A stretch of 64,000 nt of DNA from Conus ventricosus (taxonomy: Eukaryota > Mollusca > Gastropoda > Neogastropoda > Conidae). The stretch spans positions 67,759,260-67,823,259 of the forward strand of contig CM031620.1 of NCBI GenBank assembly GCA_018398815.1, given 5' to 3'. Shown here one piece after another: positions 1 through 10,904 of this stretch; position 1 is the stretch's first letter; each line of letters begins with the position of its first letter. The notes under the pieces were generated by a model. That model was not told the DNA's origin. It saw nothing but the letters and a program-made list of their open reading frames with translations, and did not search any database. Made by a program: the position numbers and the translations under genes.

Positions 1-3000
1 CACTCTTTAAAAGGTTAGTTATGGGTAAAATTCGAAATGCCGGTGTGCAGCCGGCACAGAACCGTTTTCATCTGTAGACCAACGACGTATGATGGGGGAA
101 GTCCTTAGGTTTGGACGGATCTGAAGAGTTTGTGGTCGTCGTGTGTTCCAATCTCCTGCCAGAGGTCTCTACCATATATCGTTTAATTTTGGGTTTCACT
201 TCTGAGCAGGGGATATAAGTGTTGGACAGTTTCTCTCGTGTGGCGTTCTTGCTAAACGATCAACCATTTCGTTCCCGCCGATGCCAACATGACCAGAACC
301 CAAGAGAGTTAATGTTGTAACCGGCCGCCTTCAATTGCTATAAAGTTCAAAAACAGTAAATCAGTCGGGATGCTGAATGGTTGAGGCCAGCTATGGACTC
401 AAAGCTGACAAGCGAATCGACAGAACCAGAAAATTCCATCTTCGAAGAATGTGGTGATTATCTTCAAACCAGTACCAGAGCAGTAAGTTCAGCAGAATAG
501 ACAGAAGATCTGGAATGTATATGTTCAAACAGTATCTGAGAAGGAGCCCCAGGGCTGTTAGCAGGCTGCACAGGCCACTCCATCTTCAGATTGGAAAACC
601 GTCTGTGAAAACTTTATGACAGGATGGGGTAATAGGAACAAACTCAGGCATACAATGCCTTGTATGCAGAGAGCTGGTAGACTCTTTGCGAAAAGCTGCG
701 GGTCGAAAAAAATCTATGGTGTGAAAAAGGTCCACGGAAGTTGATCGGAAACTTGGAATAAATCGGACACAACTACTAGGTATAGACCTGCATTCCGCAC
801 GTTGAGGGCGATACGGAAGACCAAAAGGCGGAATACATTTCGGGTTGTTTTCAAACTTACTTTGGAAACGGGGGTCAAGACACGTCATAGGCAGATCTGC
901 GGTTTGAGAACCAGTCGGATATAATAATTCAAAGACAGTTTCATCCTGCGGTTGGGACAGTGAAGGTTCACCCGTATGCGTACAGGCTGTACACAGGGGG
1001 TGGTGCGGAACGCTCCAAGACAGAGCCGAAGCCTTGATGGTGGATAGGGTCCAAGAAGTCTGAGGTTAAGATGATCTTGCGGAGCCGTTTCTCAGCACTA
1101 CCTTAGTCCCAGTTTGGAACGGAACAGTGGGCTCTGTAGAGGTGCCATCACCAAGTTTTTTTATCAGCGCCCCAGTCGGTGTGTGCTTACGACCAGCAGA
1201 TTATTCAGTGCTTTGGCAAGCAGTTTTGAGGTTTTTAATATGGCTAGAGAAAGTTAAGTTTTGGTCAATAAATGCTTTCCCAGTAAAATTTGGCCTCTTT
1301 TACAGCTGGAATGGGAGATTTCCATACTTGAAGGTCAGGATCTGGAAAAAACTGACGGGATAATTATTTGGAAGTGAATACACTGCGTCTTTGTGGAGAA
1401 AAGCTGAAAACGTTTTTTTTCATCTGCCCCACGATGGATTTTTTCTACGAAAAGCTGGAGCGTGCGCTGGACACTCGGGTACAGGCTTCAGTTGCGTAGA
1501 CAGCAAAATCATCCACAAACAATGAGCAGTCTGAACCCTGCTGGAATGATTTCACATGTTGTTGATTTTAATACTAAGAGGCAGGACGACAGTATGCTTC
1601 CTGTGGAACACCCAACTCAGCTCGTGGACTTCAGAGAGGGTTGTGCCCCAACCGGACCTGAAACTGTCGTTCGTCCCCAAAAAAATTTGAATGAAAAGCG
1701 GAAGGTGACCTCGAAAACCAGTTCGTGGGATCTTGAAGTATCCCGACTTCCAGTGGTTTCGTTAAGGCCTTTCAAGTCAAAGATAAGAAAAATTGCCTTG
1801 CATGCTGCTGTTCAAAAAAAGGTTCCGATGAGTAGATTCAGTCGAATCAATTGGTCTACGGTATTTAGTCCGATGTTTCAGGAAGAAACCACCACTGTTC
1901 TTTCGCCAAAGGCCATCGGTTTTCGAGTTTCCACATGAGCCTAGCATTGACCATTTTCTCCATCAATTTAAGACCACAGCTGGGTCAAAGCAATGGGACG
2001 GTAGTTTGATGGATTAGAAAAGATCTTTTCCGGTTTGGGGATTGGAATTATGAGGGCTTTTCGCCCAGAGGGTGGAAAGCATACCTGTAGTCCCTCACAT
2101 GGTGTTATACTGTTTCAGGGTGTTCAGACTATTTGCGGAAGATGTTTCATACAGTTGATAATGGATTTCATCTATCCTGGAGAGGAAATCGTTGCAAGAA
2201 AAGTAAGGCAGATTTCAGCTCGTTTACGTGAAAGGAAGATTTTAGTCTTCCATGTGGTCGGACGAAAAGTTGCAGGGTGATTTTTCTTTTAGGGCTTTGT
2301 TTTGACAAAAGTGGCTGATTATTAGAGGAGGAGAATTCTTTGCAATGGTATTTGAGCAAGCACAAGATTAGCAACTGCTGTCTCCTCTGTTACTTATAGA
2401 ATCGAAACTGAGATGGTTCACAGTGGGAAGGTTGTTATTCCTTTGATTTCTTAATGATGTTCCCATTTTTTCTTGGATGTTTTTTGATGTCAGCCTGAGC
2501 TCGAAGCTTCTTCCTGGATCGATCGTTTTACTGATTTTAAAAGTGTGTCTGGATTTAGCACGAGTTTCTGATGGGCGCGAGCGTTGGGACACGAAGGTCG
2601 TTGGTTGTACCTGACGCTGACCGTTTCGAACTTTGGAAAATGTGTTGGCATTCTGAGCGACCCAGGGTGTTTTTGGCATTTGAAGTTTATCGGAAGACAC
2701 TGGAATACAGGCTTTAGCACATTTGATCATAGTGTTTGTCAGAGATCCAGCTGGGTCCGGACTCTGCAAGAAAATCTGTGTCCTGGGAATTCCGTAGAAA
2801 TAGTGGCTGCAAATAGTATCCTGTTGCTTTATTATATTTTAGTGTTGAAAGTGACAGCGACGGGTTCAGTATGAAGGTTGTAGAAGGACATGGAAATGGG
2901 TACTTCCGTGCAGATCGTAATGGAACAGACCACTCATAGTCAGACAGCGAGGGTCACAAACGGACAATCTAAACACGAAAGTGAACACTGTGGAAGAGTG

Positions 3001-3505
3001 GAGGTAGTTGTTCAGACAACACAAATCTAAATCGAAAGGACATCCTCAATTAGCAGCACCTTCTGGTTGCGTACTGACACTACCCAAAGAGGATTGTGAC
3101 AGTAAAGTCACCAACAGCAAAAAAAGGTCGAGGAAGTTCTCTTTATCAGACTGACAAGGTCCTGTCGACAAAACGGGACAGAAGGTGGAGATAAAGGTGT
3201 ACGATTGTCTCAGGTCTTGTGGAGAGTGACTCTCGCAGTACAGCCTGAAGGGAGGTAGACAAAGTGAAAGGACTTAAAACAAAGTTTTGTGTAGGAGTAG
3301 GGCAACACCGACCGACAGTCCAACGTGGATGGTTGTGCAGGTTTCGAAGAATTTATTTAAAGCCAGAAAGATTAAATTAAGGGGTGTTCTTCTGGCTTTG
3401 AATTTGGGTTTCTGAAGAGCCACGACGGAAGGTTTTATAGATTGACAAGAAGCTGAGCTCTCAAAGTTTGGAATTTGATCCACGGATATTCCAATGGAAT
3501 ATTGT
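1..3505 (-). pseudogene. LINE ORF2 (endonuclease, RT, RNase H), frameshifted, partial
   Basis: The endonuclease region starts near 3500 (SNFE...SIKPSVVALQ) and runs to about 2870. The reverse transcriptase lies about 2300-1240, and its catalytic box reads FVDDFA on the minus strand near 1495-1530. RNase H motifs follow; the TDG of the first catalytic strand is at about 590-605. The C-terminal zinc-finger-like tail seen in copy 3 would lie below position 1. The ORF is broken by many frameshifts. Known family role: nicks target DNA and copies the element RNA from the nick. Here it serves mainly as a reference for the RT region that copy 3 has lost. Confidence 0.75.
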
Positions 3506-3539
3506 ACTATCATGTGCAGAGGCGAAAGAGAGAAATCGG

Positions 3540-4847
3540 TCATCTCCTCTTCAACGGTAGCTTTAACGGAGCGGGAATTTATTAGATAGTTTCACTGGAC
3601 TGTGTTTGGTCTTTGGACTGCTGGCAGACTTGCCGCAGGTGAAAAAGCCTGGAGTTTGGGAGATGGTGAGGTCGGGTTTGGGAGATGGTGGAGGTTTCTT
3701 CCTCATCTCCACCATATCACATCTGGGTTGAACTCCCTTCCCGCACGGGCACTGGACCGAGGAGTTTGAGGGGGGATTGCTGTTGTTTTTATGCTGCCCA
3801 GCAGCAGTGGTTGTAGACTGTGGGCAGTCTGAGGTGGGTGGCTGGATGTTTTGGCCTCCAACAGGGGCGTCAGCTTTGGGTTGGAAGGTGGTGGACCTGC
3901 TTCAACAGAGTTGACAGTTCTTCCTTGCAGTGTCTTCCGGAAAACGTAAAGTCATCAGTCTGAACAGCAGACTGATCGAGTGAGAATGTGGAATTTATTT
4001 ACAGCGAAGCATAGGAAGAGGCTGTCGGCATCGACTGCCCACACACCTGCTTGCGGGCCTCAAAAAAGGTAATTTTCTTTTCAGGTTGTTATTCTTTGAA
4101 TGGCGGAGTCCCTGAATCCAAAGAGGACAGTTTCATGAAGGGAGGGCCATGGTCGACCGCAGTTAGCACATGTGCGGATCTGACAAGAGCCATCATTGGG
4201 TTGCATTGCAGCAGACACCGCATACCTCTTGCCATGAACAGCGGTCCCTGACATGGCCATAACTTCTGCACCTGAAGACACCTTACGGGGATGGAAATAT
4301 AACTGAACCCGGACATTCAGGGTAGCGACTTTGATGACGGAGTCTGAAGCACTGGGTTGCAGAATCGTCAGAAAGAGGGTGTTGGTAGCACTTTTCTGCA
4401 CCTTCTTTACTGTATCCATGCGCCCTCCGTCTACCTGGGATGCCAGCTCGTTTTGATTTTCTGCCTCTGAGACACCTGATAATTAACGGCAGCGAATCAC
4501 GCTTTCGATTTGATTTTACTGTTTGTGGGAGTTACCCTGACTCCCTGTCACTGTTAGTTGCCTTTAGCGTGTTAGAGCGTTTTTGTGATTGACATTCGAA
4601 TTAAAACGAGCCATTTCTAACCTCTTGATGGGACGAGGGTCACATGATATACCTTGAAAGCCTTTTGTCTGCAAAAGGGCTCAGAGCTGAAATGGGGTTC
4701 TTCTGCTCGTCCACCTCCATCACGAGCCAGGAAGCCTCAGAACCTGTCTTCTGTCTAACCTTGTATCGGATTCACTTTGACAATCCCTGACATTAGGGGC
4801 TGATGCCTCTCTTCCTTTGGGGGGAATGTTTTTGGGAAAAAAGCCAT
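3540..4847 (-). pseudogene. LINE ORF1 (gag-like RNA-binding protein), frameshifted
   Basis: Likely start is the ATG at 4847, where the protein begins MAFFPKTFPPKEE, matching the MAF(S)K...PPKKKRK start of the other two copies. Zinc-knuckle sequence corresponding to the CCHC repeats of copy 2 lies at about 4090-4290 but is split between frames. In I-group LINEs this protein coats the element RNA and forms the ribonucleoprotein. Multiple frameshifts make it non-functional as read. It sits directly upstream of ORF2, as in copy 3. The C-terminal end is approximate. Confidence 0.7.
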
Positions 4848-5592
4848 ATTGGGTTTATTATGCTTCATCTCTCCCTTACCCACCCACTCTTGGTGTCCAA
4901 CTAAGGGCAGGGCAAGGAAAACCAATGTTTCTTGCCCTTCAGGCTTCGAAGAGATTTCGACTAAACAGAAACCACACCATAATCCACCCTGATCATGCTC
5001 AACTCCTGGGAACAGAGAGCTGAGCTCACTGCAGGGGTTCAATGGCCAGCAGGGGGAAACTGCTGGTCATTGACCCAAGCACCATTTAGGGAGTGATTGT
5101 ACACCGGGCCAAGTGTACTCCCTGTCTAGGAGAGGTCCGAGCCAAAGTGATGTATGTTGTGAGCACCGGCCTCCTCAGGCACTGCTCTCAATCACCAGGA
5201 TCTCATTCCCCTCCGGACAACAGGTCGCACCGCACGGCAAACACGGCGGATCTTAAGGAGACCACAGAGAGAAAAGGAGTGTGCAAAAGAAGACTTGAAG
5301 GGGAGACAAAGATAGAAAAGGGCCAAATAAAGGCAGAAAACAAAAAAAGGAGAAAGGCGGGTTACTCTTAGTCAGGATCCTCACCTTAGCCTATCTGACA
5401 TGGGAAGCCCTACCAGGGGCATCAACTCTTACCACGTACGCTTAGGCCAGACAGCATCTTGGCTTCTCGGACCTAGAAGCAGTTTAAAAAAACCAGCCTA
5501 TCTTTAAGTATTGATGCCCCCGCCAGCAAAGCCTAAGGGATCACTGGACCGCGCAAGCCCTCCGACCACGACAAGGTCGCAACCCCCGGAGG

Positions 5593-5880
5593 GATGAGGG
5601 GGAAAATCCGCTCGATCTTGCATTACATTCATTACTCTATGTTCATTTGGATGAGCTGAGCACTGATGAAACTTATATGATGGAAGGCCCTCAACTGTTT
5701 TAAGAGCTCTTCCATCGGGGAAAAGCTGCATATTGCGATTATGAAATTATACAATTCCCTAATTTACAGTTTAAAAGATTAGTTTGTGGGAGGGTCGGAT
5801 CATTTAATATAAAAATCGCAGACAAAACAGGAAAAGTCGTGAAATGTGATAACCTACACATTGTTTTAGAAGTAAAATAA
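5593..5880 (+). pseudogene. Virus-like gene fragment upstream of the packaging ATPase cluster
   Basis: An open frame runs from the LINE junction at 5593 to a stop at 5878-5880, with one in-frame stop at 5701-5703. Its start is missing because LINE copy 1 abuts it. Codon use is AT-rich like the genes that follow, and it ends 18 bases before the next ATG (5899), as in compact viral or Polinton gene clusters. I do not recognise the product. From context it is probably a virion or accessory protein of the same element. Described only; the decayed frame is left as it stands. Confidence 0.45.
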
Positions 5881-5898
5881 TTAGCTGTTCTAAAAATA

Positions 5899-6753
5899 AT
5901 GTCGCGTGGACCAGAAGAATCAGGAGTTACATTACGCCTGTAAGGTGTATAACCTTAGAATTAAAAGACCATTGCAGACGTTGCGGACTTTGAACAGAAC
6001 GGTGAGATAGGCGCTTTGTATGGTTTTGAGTACACTAAAGATGGTGATTATAAACGCAAAGAGGTTGGTGACAACAAAAGTTTCCTAAACTAAACAACTA
6101 CGCAATGTAGAAGCAAATAATGCTGGCCAGTATGAATATAAATAGTTCGAAAACCTGACAGCAAATGGCACTTAGAACCATATTTAGAATGGGACATAAA
6201 ATTTGAATTCATAAGCCCATTTACATTTTTTAGCCGTCAAAAAAGTTTCAGAAAAGCATTCAACTCTGGCCCTTTACATGCAAGTCTTATGCCAGAGGAC
6301 AATAGTCGGAAAGAGATTGAAATAACGCCGTATGGGAAAAAACAGTACATCCTCCACAGAAGAGAAACGGTTTTAAAAAAAGCTTCTACAAAATTACAGT
6401 TCTTTCCACGCAGGAAATTAGGAGACACGTTCACAATGATATTTGAAATTTCTGTCTTAAAAGATGTGGAGAGGGATGGGGTTGTGGGCGTTAGTGAAGT
6501 CCTTTTAAAAGGAATTAAAATTAGCTGGCAAAACTTAGACGTTAACCGTCTTAAAGTTACCATCGTCGTTCTTCACAATGGTGAGGATATTAAGGTCATA
6601 ACAACAAGCAACAAAATCAATATTGACTTAAATAGAAACAATCTTACAGAACTGAATTGGATTAATCTTACACATTTAGGCCTCATAGGGTTTTATTATA
6701 CTGAACAAGTTTTGACGGAGAGTATGATAAACATAATAACTGGATTAGATTAA
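5899..6753 (+). pseudogene. Virus-like structural-type protein gene (candidate minor capsid), 5' half frameshifted
   Basis: The last 154 codons (6289-6753) are an uninterrupted frame, and the same frame is open back to about 6142, so the ATG at 6289 is probably internal. Further upstream, coding-like stretches continue in other frames towards an ATG at 5899, with breaks near 5940, 6090 and 6140. The product is rich in beta-branched residues with alternating hydrophobic runs. That would fit a jelly-roll type capsid or penton protein, but I recognise no diagnostic motif, so this is inference from position 16 bases before a packaging ATPase. Polinton and adintovirus clusters place capsid genes and the ATPase together. 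Confidence 0.45.
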
Positions 6754-6769
6754 ATTCTGTTATAAAACT

Positions 6770-7405
6770 ATGGAGCAGACGACTTTGGTGTCAATGCCGA
6801 TGTTAAACTTTATGATAAAAAAGCCTCATTGTTCATTGATTTGCGGACAGACTGGTTGTGGAAAAACAATATTTGTCCTAGGCCTATTACAAACAGTTTA
6901 TCGCTATAATTTTGATCATATTGTGATTTTCTGTCCAACACTTAAATGGAACAAAGCATATCATGATAGAAGGTTTATATGGACAGATGATGACATATAT
7001 TTAGTTGATCCCAGCAATAAGCTGAGTGAGTGTTTAGAACACTTTTATAAATTGTTTGAGGGAACGCAGACACTATTTATTATAGATGACTGTTCGGCAG
7101 AAAGAGACATAGTTAAAAAGAGAAACGCTTTGTCAAAACTGGCTTTCAGTGGAAGACATGCTGGGATAAGTGTGTGGATTTTATGTCAAAAATATAACTC
7201 AGTTTTAAAAGACTTTAGAGAACAGTTAAAGACTGTAGTTTTATTTCACATGAAAGACAGAGACGCATTTGATGAATGTATGCGCGAAAATGATGTTATT
7301 GAAAATGATCAGGAAAAACACAGGATTAAGCAAAAACTAAAATCTGAAAAGTTTAGTAAATTAGTATTGAAAACAGACAATCCTACACAGTATGTTTGTT
7401 TGTAA
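6770..7405 (+). CDS. A32/FtsK-HerA-type DNA packaging ATPase, Polinton/adintovirus-like
   Basis: An intact 211-codon frame. Walker A is GQTGCGKT at residues 26-33. Walker B is LFIIDD at residues 102-107, with the two acidic residues at 106-107. A conserved SGRHAGISVW segment at 127-136 is followed by CQKY at 139-142, the arrangement seen in A32-like packaging ATPases of Polintons/Mavericks, adintoviruses and large DNA viruses. These proteins pump DNA into preformed capsids. The length of about 210 residues is normal for the Polinton form. The start at 6770 lies 16 bases after the preceding stop; the stop runs straight into a 21-base A tract. It is the only undamaged gene of the cluster. No polymerase B, integrase or protease of the element is visible. 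Confidence 0.85.
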   Translation: MEQTTLVSMPMLNFMIKKPHCSLICGQTGCGKTIFVLGLLQTVYRYNFDHIVIFCPTLKWNKAYHDRRFIWTDDDIYLVDPSNKLSECLEHFYKLFEGTQTLFIIDDCSAERDIVKKRNALSKLAFSGRHAGISVWILCQKYNSVLKDFREQLKTVVLFHMKDRDAFDECMRENDVIENDQEKHRIKQKLKSEKFSKLVLKTDNPTQYVCL

Positions 7406-7424
7406 AAAAAAAAAAAAAAAAAAA
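7404..7424 (+). repeat. A21 tract fused to the ATPase stop codon
   Basis: The last two bases of the TAA stop codon form the beginning of a run of 21 A residues. It could be a shortened 3' non-coding stretch of a compact element or a poly-A tail from retroposition of a transcript. Confidence 0.85.
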
Positions 7425-7461
7425 TCGATATTTTTTTGGTTATTGAAGTCTTACTTGTCAG

Positions 7462-7545
7462 AGAACAGTAAAAAGCCGGTACTAGCGTCAACCGCCCGAA
7501 ACTGGTTGAGGGCGGTTGAGCTAGTACCGGCTTTTTACTGTTCTC
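7462..7545. repeat. Near-perfect 36/37-bp inverted repeat (hairpin), possible element terminus
   Basis: The left arm begins GAGAACAGTAAAAAGCC and the right arm is its reverse complement. The arms differ by one inserted base and are separated by a 12-base loop. The right arm ends exactly where LINE copy 2 begins (7546). Read outward-in from that side, with one more base, the sequence starts AGAGAACAG, and Polinton termini begin with AG. It could therefore be a terminal or subterminal repeat of the virus-like element, or an unrelated foldback MITE of 84 bp. No obvious target duplication is visible. Confidence 0.8.
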
Positions 7546-8392
7546 TTGGCGTCCGACTGCCAACAACCTGTTTCCGGGCTTCAAAAAACGAGATCTTCTT
7601 TTCTGTTTTGATGTGTTGTATAGTGGATTCCTGAATCCAAAGAGGACAGTTTCTTGAAGAGGAGGGATGGTCGCCACCGCAGTTAGCACAATGTGCCGGG
7701 TCTTTACACGGCCCATCATGGGTTGCCTTGCAGCAAACACCGCACACCTCCTGCCCAGAACAGCGGTCTCTGACATGGCCAAACCTCTGGCATCTGAAGC
7801 ACCTCAATGGGGATGGAACATATAACTGAACCCGGACGTTCAAGTAACCGACTTTGATGACCGGAGGCAGCACAGGGTTGCAGAATGTCAGAAAGAGGGT
7901 GTTGGTGGCCACTCTTTCCGCACCTTTCTTTACTGACACCCTATGCACCTCCGTCACACCCTGGGACGCCAGTTCCGTCTTGATTTCCGCCTCCGAGACA
8001 CCTGTTAAATCCCTGCATCGAATCACTCCTTTCGACGAATTCAACTGTTTATGGGGAGTCACCCTGATCTCCCTGTCCACGAGCTTTGTTGCTCTCAGCA
8101 GCTGTTCGGATTGTCTCTTGGATCCGCACTGAACAAGAAACGAGCCATTCCGCAACCTCTTGATGGACCGAGGGTCACCTGCCAAACCTTGAAAGCCCTT
8201 CTGTATGGCGAAAGGACTCAGAGCAGAGATGGGTTTTTCCTGCTCCGTCCCTTCTATCACGAGCCAGGAAGCCCAGAAACCTGTCCTCTGTCTTACCTCT
8301 ATGTCTGAATCACTATCAGAATGGAAATCCCCTGAAATAGGGGATGCTGCCTTCCTCTTCTTTTTGGGGGGGATGTTTTTGGAAAAAGCCAT
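7538..8392 (-). CDS. LINE ORF1 (gag-like, three zinc knuckles), C-terminally cut
   Basis: This is the best-preserved ORF1 copy. The start is the ATG at 8392 (MAFSKNIPPKKKRKAA), chosen because all three copies share it; the open frame extends further upstream without a matching start. From that Met, a basic nuclear-localisation-like patch lies at residues 8-14, an RNA-recognition-like region at about 74-190, and three CCHC-type knuckles at about 198-211 (CFRCQRFGHVRDRC), 217-229 and 235-249. The LINE-derived frame ends at the hairpin, and the last few residues and the stop come from hairpin sequence. The intact protein would continue into a Ser/Pro-rich tail, as in copy 3. Predicted role: packaging the element RNA. 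Confidence 0.8.
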
Positions 8393-9144
8393 ATTTATTT
8401 TATTATGTTTCATCTCTCCCTTACCCACCCACCTTGGAGTCCAACTAAGGGGCCAGGGCCAAGAAACCAATGTCTTGACCCCTTCCAGGCTTCGGGAGAG
8501 ACATACGACAAACAGAAACCACCAACCCTATCCCCCCTGATCATGCTCAACTCCCGGGAACAGAGAGCTAAGCACTGCAGGGGTTCACATGGCCAGCAGG
8601 GAAACTGCCTGTCTTGACCCAGCCCCAAGAAGGGGAGCCGATTAGTACACCCGGGCCAAAGTGTACTCCCCGTCTAGGAGAGGTCCGAGCCAAAGTGATG
8701 TGTTGAGAGCACCGGCCTCCTCAAGCACTGGCCCTCTCAATCACCAGGATCTCATCCCCCTCTGACACAGGTCGCACCGCACGGCAAACGCGGCGGATCT
8801 TAAGGAGACCACAGAGAGAAAAGGAGTGTGGAAAAGAAGACTTGAAGGGGAGACGAAGATAGAAAAGGGCCAAAAAAGAAAGGCAGAAAACAAGAAAAGG
8901 AGAAAGGCGGGTTACTCTTAGTCAGGATCCTCACCCTTAGCCTATCTGACATGGGAAGCCCTACCAGGGGAATCAACTCCTTACCACGTTACGCTTAGGC
9001 CAGGCAGCATCTCGACTTCACAGGCCTAGAAGCAGTTTGAAAAACCAGCCTATCTCCAAGTATTGATGCCCCCACCAGCAAAGCCTAAGGGATCACTGGA
9101 CCGCGCAAGCCCTCCGACCACGACAAGGTCGCAACCCCCGGAGG
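7546..9144 (-). mobile_element. I/Nimb-like LINE, copy 2: 5' part only
   Basis: Nearly identical to 18121-19720 of copy 3, from the shared 5' terminus at 9144 to a point inside ORF1. The element then stops at the hairpin at 7545. LINE insertions normally lose the 5' end, not the 3' end, so the missing 3' part was removed or displaced by a later event, most simply insertion or rearrangement of the virus-like sequence next door. Confidence 0.88.
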
Positions 9145-9317
9145 GAAAGAACAAAACCAACCAACCAACCAAAACAGTCACACCAAACTACCAACCCACA
9201 TCCATACATGCACAAAGCAATGAAAATGACATAATAGAAGTTTTTCAACAGAGGACATTTATGATAATCAGAAAAACAAACATTATAACAGGGAGAAAAG
9301 CAAAACATAGTCAAAAT
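9145..9317. other. Short unique stretch between LINE copy 2 and minisatellite
   Basis: An A/C-rich segment with a run of AACC repeats near 9155-9172. No gene seen. Confidence 0.6.
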
Positions 9318-10010
9318 GGAGTCTTTGTAGACAGTGGTCTGTACAAATATGTCATGAACACAGAGTCTTTGTAGAGAGGGGTCTGTACAAATATGTCATG
9401 AACACAGAGTCTTTGTAGAGAGGGGTCTGCACAAATATGTCATGAACACAGTCTTTGTAGACAGTTGTCTGTACAAATATGTCATGAACACAGAGTCTTT
9501 GTAGAGAGGGGTCTGCACAAATATGTCATGAACACAGTCTTTGTAGACAGTTGTCTGTACAAATATGTCATGAACACAGAGTCTTTGTAGAGAGGGGTCT
9601 GCACAAATATGTCATGAACACAGTCTTTGTAGAGAGGGGTATGTACAAATATGTCATGAACACAGTCTTTGTAGAGAGGGGTCTGTACAAATATGTCATG
9701 AACACAGAGTCTTTGTAGAGAGGGGTCTGTACAAATATGTCATGAACACAGTCTTTGTAGAGAGGGGTCTGTACAAATATGTCATGAACACAGAGTCTTT
9801 GTAGAGAGGGGTCTGTACAAATATGTCATTAACACAGAGTCTTTGTAGAGAGGGGTCTGTACAAATATGTCATGAACACAGAGTCTTTGTAGAGAGGGGT
9901 CTGTACAAATATATCATGAACACAGAGTCTTTGTAGAGAGGGGTCTGTACAAATATGTCATGAACACAATCTTTGTAGAGAGGGTCTGTACAAACATGTC
10001 ATGAACACAG
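9318..10010. repeat. 44-bp minisatellite, about 16 copies
   Basis: The TCTTTGTAG landmark recurs at about 9322, 9367, 9411, 9453, 9497 and so on to 9971. The unit is 44 bp, or 42 bp where a GA dinucleotide is missing. Two unit variants differ at one site (AGACAG versus AGAGAG) and alternate in the first part of the array, while the last part is nearly uniform. No coding sense. Confidence 0.93.
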
Positions 10011-10904
10011 AGTGTGCACAGGTAGGAAGACTGACCCACACTTCACAAACCGTGAAAATGCTCAGACACTGGTATATGCTGTGAGTATGCACAGACGAAT
10101 GACTGAATTACAATACAGACCATCCCTGCCAAGGGTCAAATGTCAGATGGTTTACAATAAAGCGTTCCAGTCGGAGGACAACTGGATTTTACAGACTGAT
10201 GCTGGCTTTTTGTTTTTCCACAATTTTGCACACACACACACACACAAATTGTTGTGGACTACAGGCTAGTCCCTAGTCAGAATGGGGAGGGTTTATTTCC
10301 ACTGTGATAATTTTTTTTTTTTTTTTACTGTCCCATCTTCTGAGCCACCTCAGTGGCATTGCACCCAAGCTGCTTATTCTGACACCCCATCCACAGCTAC
10401 AGCGTGGTCAGTTCCGCTGCAGCCCTGGCACTGGCAATCCACAGGGAGCAGTCAATGTCAAGTCATCAAGAGACAACCCACCGGAAGAGACACTGCACTG
10501 CTGCCAGTCACTTCAGTGGTGTTCAGTGGCGCCTGTTCTGATCCAACATACGCATGACACCACATGGTACAGCCCCCTACTGACGACAATAATTGCTTAG
10601 TCATGGAGCCGGCATGAGTGAGTTCTCCCTCAAGAGGGCGCCACCACATCTGTCCAACAACAACCTCCATGGACTCACTGATACAGGTGACCCTGATGGA
10701 ATCAAACCAAGGCCACAGATGTGGAGAGGACATCGAAACTGAGGTCACCATGACAGCAGGGCATGAAGGGTCACAGAATCTGAGACTTTTTTTAAGCTGA
10801 TCAATAAGAATGAGGATGATGAAGATGATGCAACAGATTTCCATTCCGGTCTGAGACTGCATGACAAGACTGTACTCTTTGCTTCCTTTCATTATATATC
10901 CCGG
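10011..10904. other. Unique sequence, no gene recognised
   Basis: It holds a short CA run near 10231-10247 and a T16 tract near 10311-10326. Short ORFs on both strands show no domain or consistent coding pattern. Confidence 0.6.

Larger units (their letters stand above)
1..5592 (-). mobile_element. I/Nimb-like LINE, copy 1 (3' end beyond the window)
   Basis: A non-LTR retrotransposon on the minus strand. The 5' terminus at 5592 (minus strand begins CCTCCGGGGGTTGCGACC) is identical to the ends at 9144 and 19720, so this copy is 5' complete. Order from high to low coordinates: 5' UTR, ORF1 with zinc knuckles, endonuclease, reverse transcriptase, RNase H, and the start of the C-terminal segment, cut by the window edge. 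It aligns along its length with 15180-19720 but carries many single-base insertions and deletions, so no long frame survives. Unlike copy 3 it keeps the RT region (about 1240-2290). The indel density could be age or poor consensus quality. I/Nimb assignment rests on ORF1 plus EN-RT-RNase H architecture and on the TATC-type 3' tail seen in copy 3. Confidence 0.88.

Noticed and set aside
5593..7424. Bacterial or phage contamination
   Set aside because: The cluster is joined on both sides to LINE sequence of the same family found elsewhere in the window, and the ATPase has A32/Polinton-type motifs.
7309..7782. Minus-strand 157-residue ORF over the hairpin and ATPase end
   Set aside because: It runs through the antisense A tract and shifted LINE ORF1 sequence; the real frame of ORF1 is 7538-8392.
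9318..10010. Possible CRISPR array
   Set aside because: The repeated units are contiguous, with no unique spacers between conserved repeats; this is a minisatellite in eukaryotic DNA.
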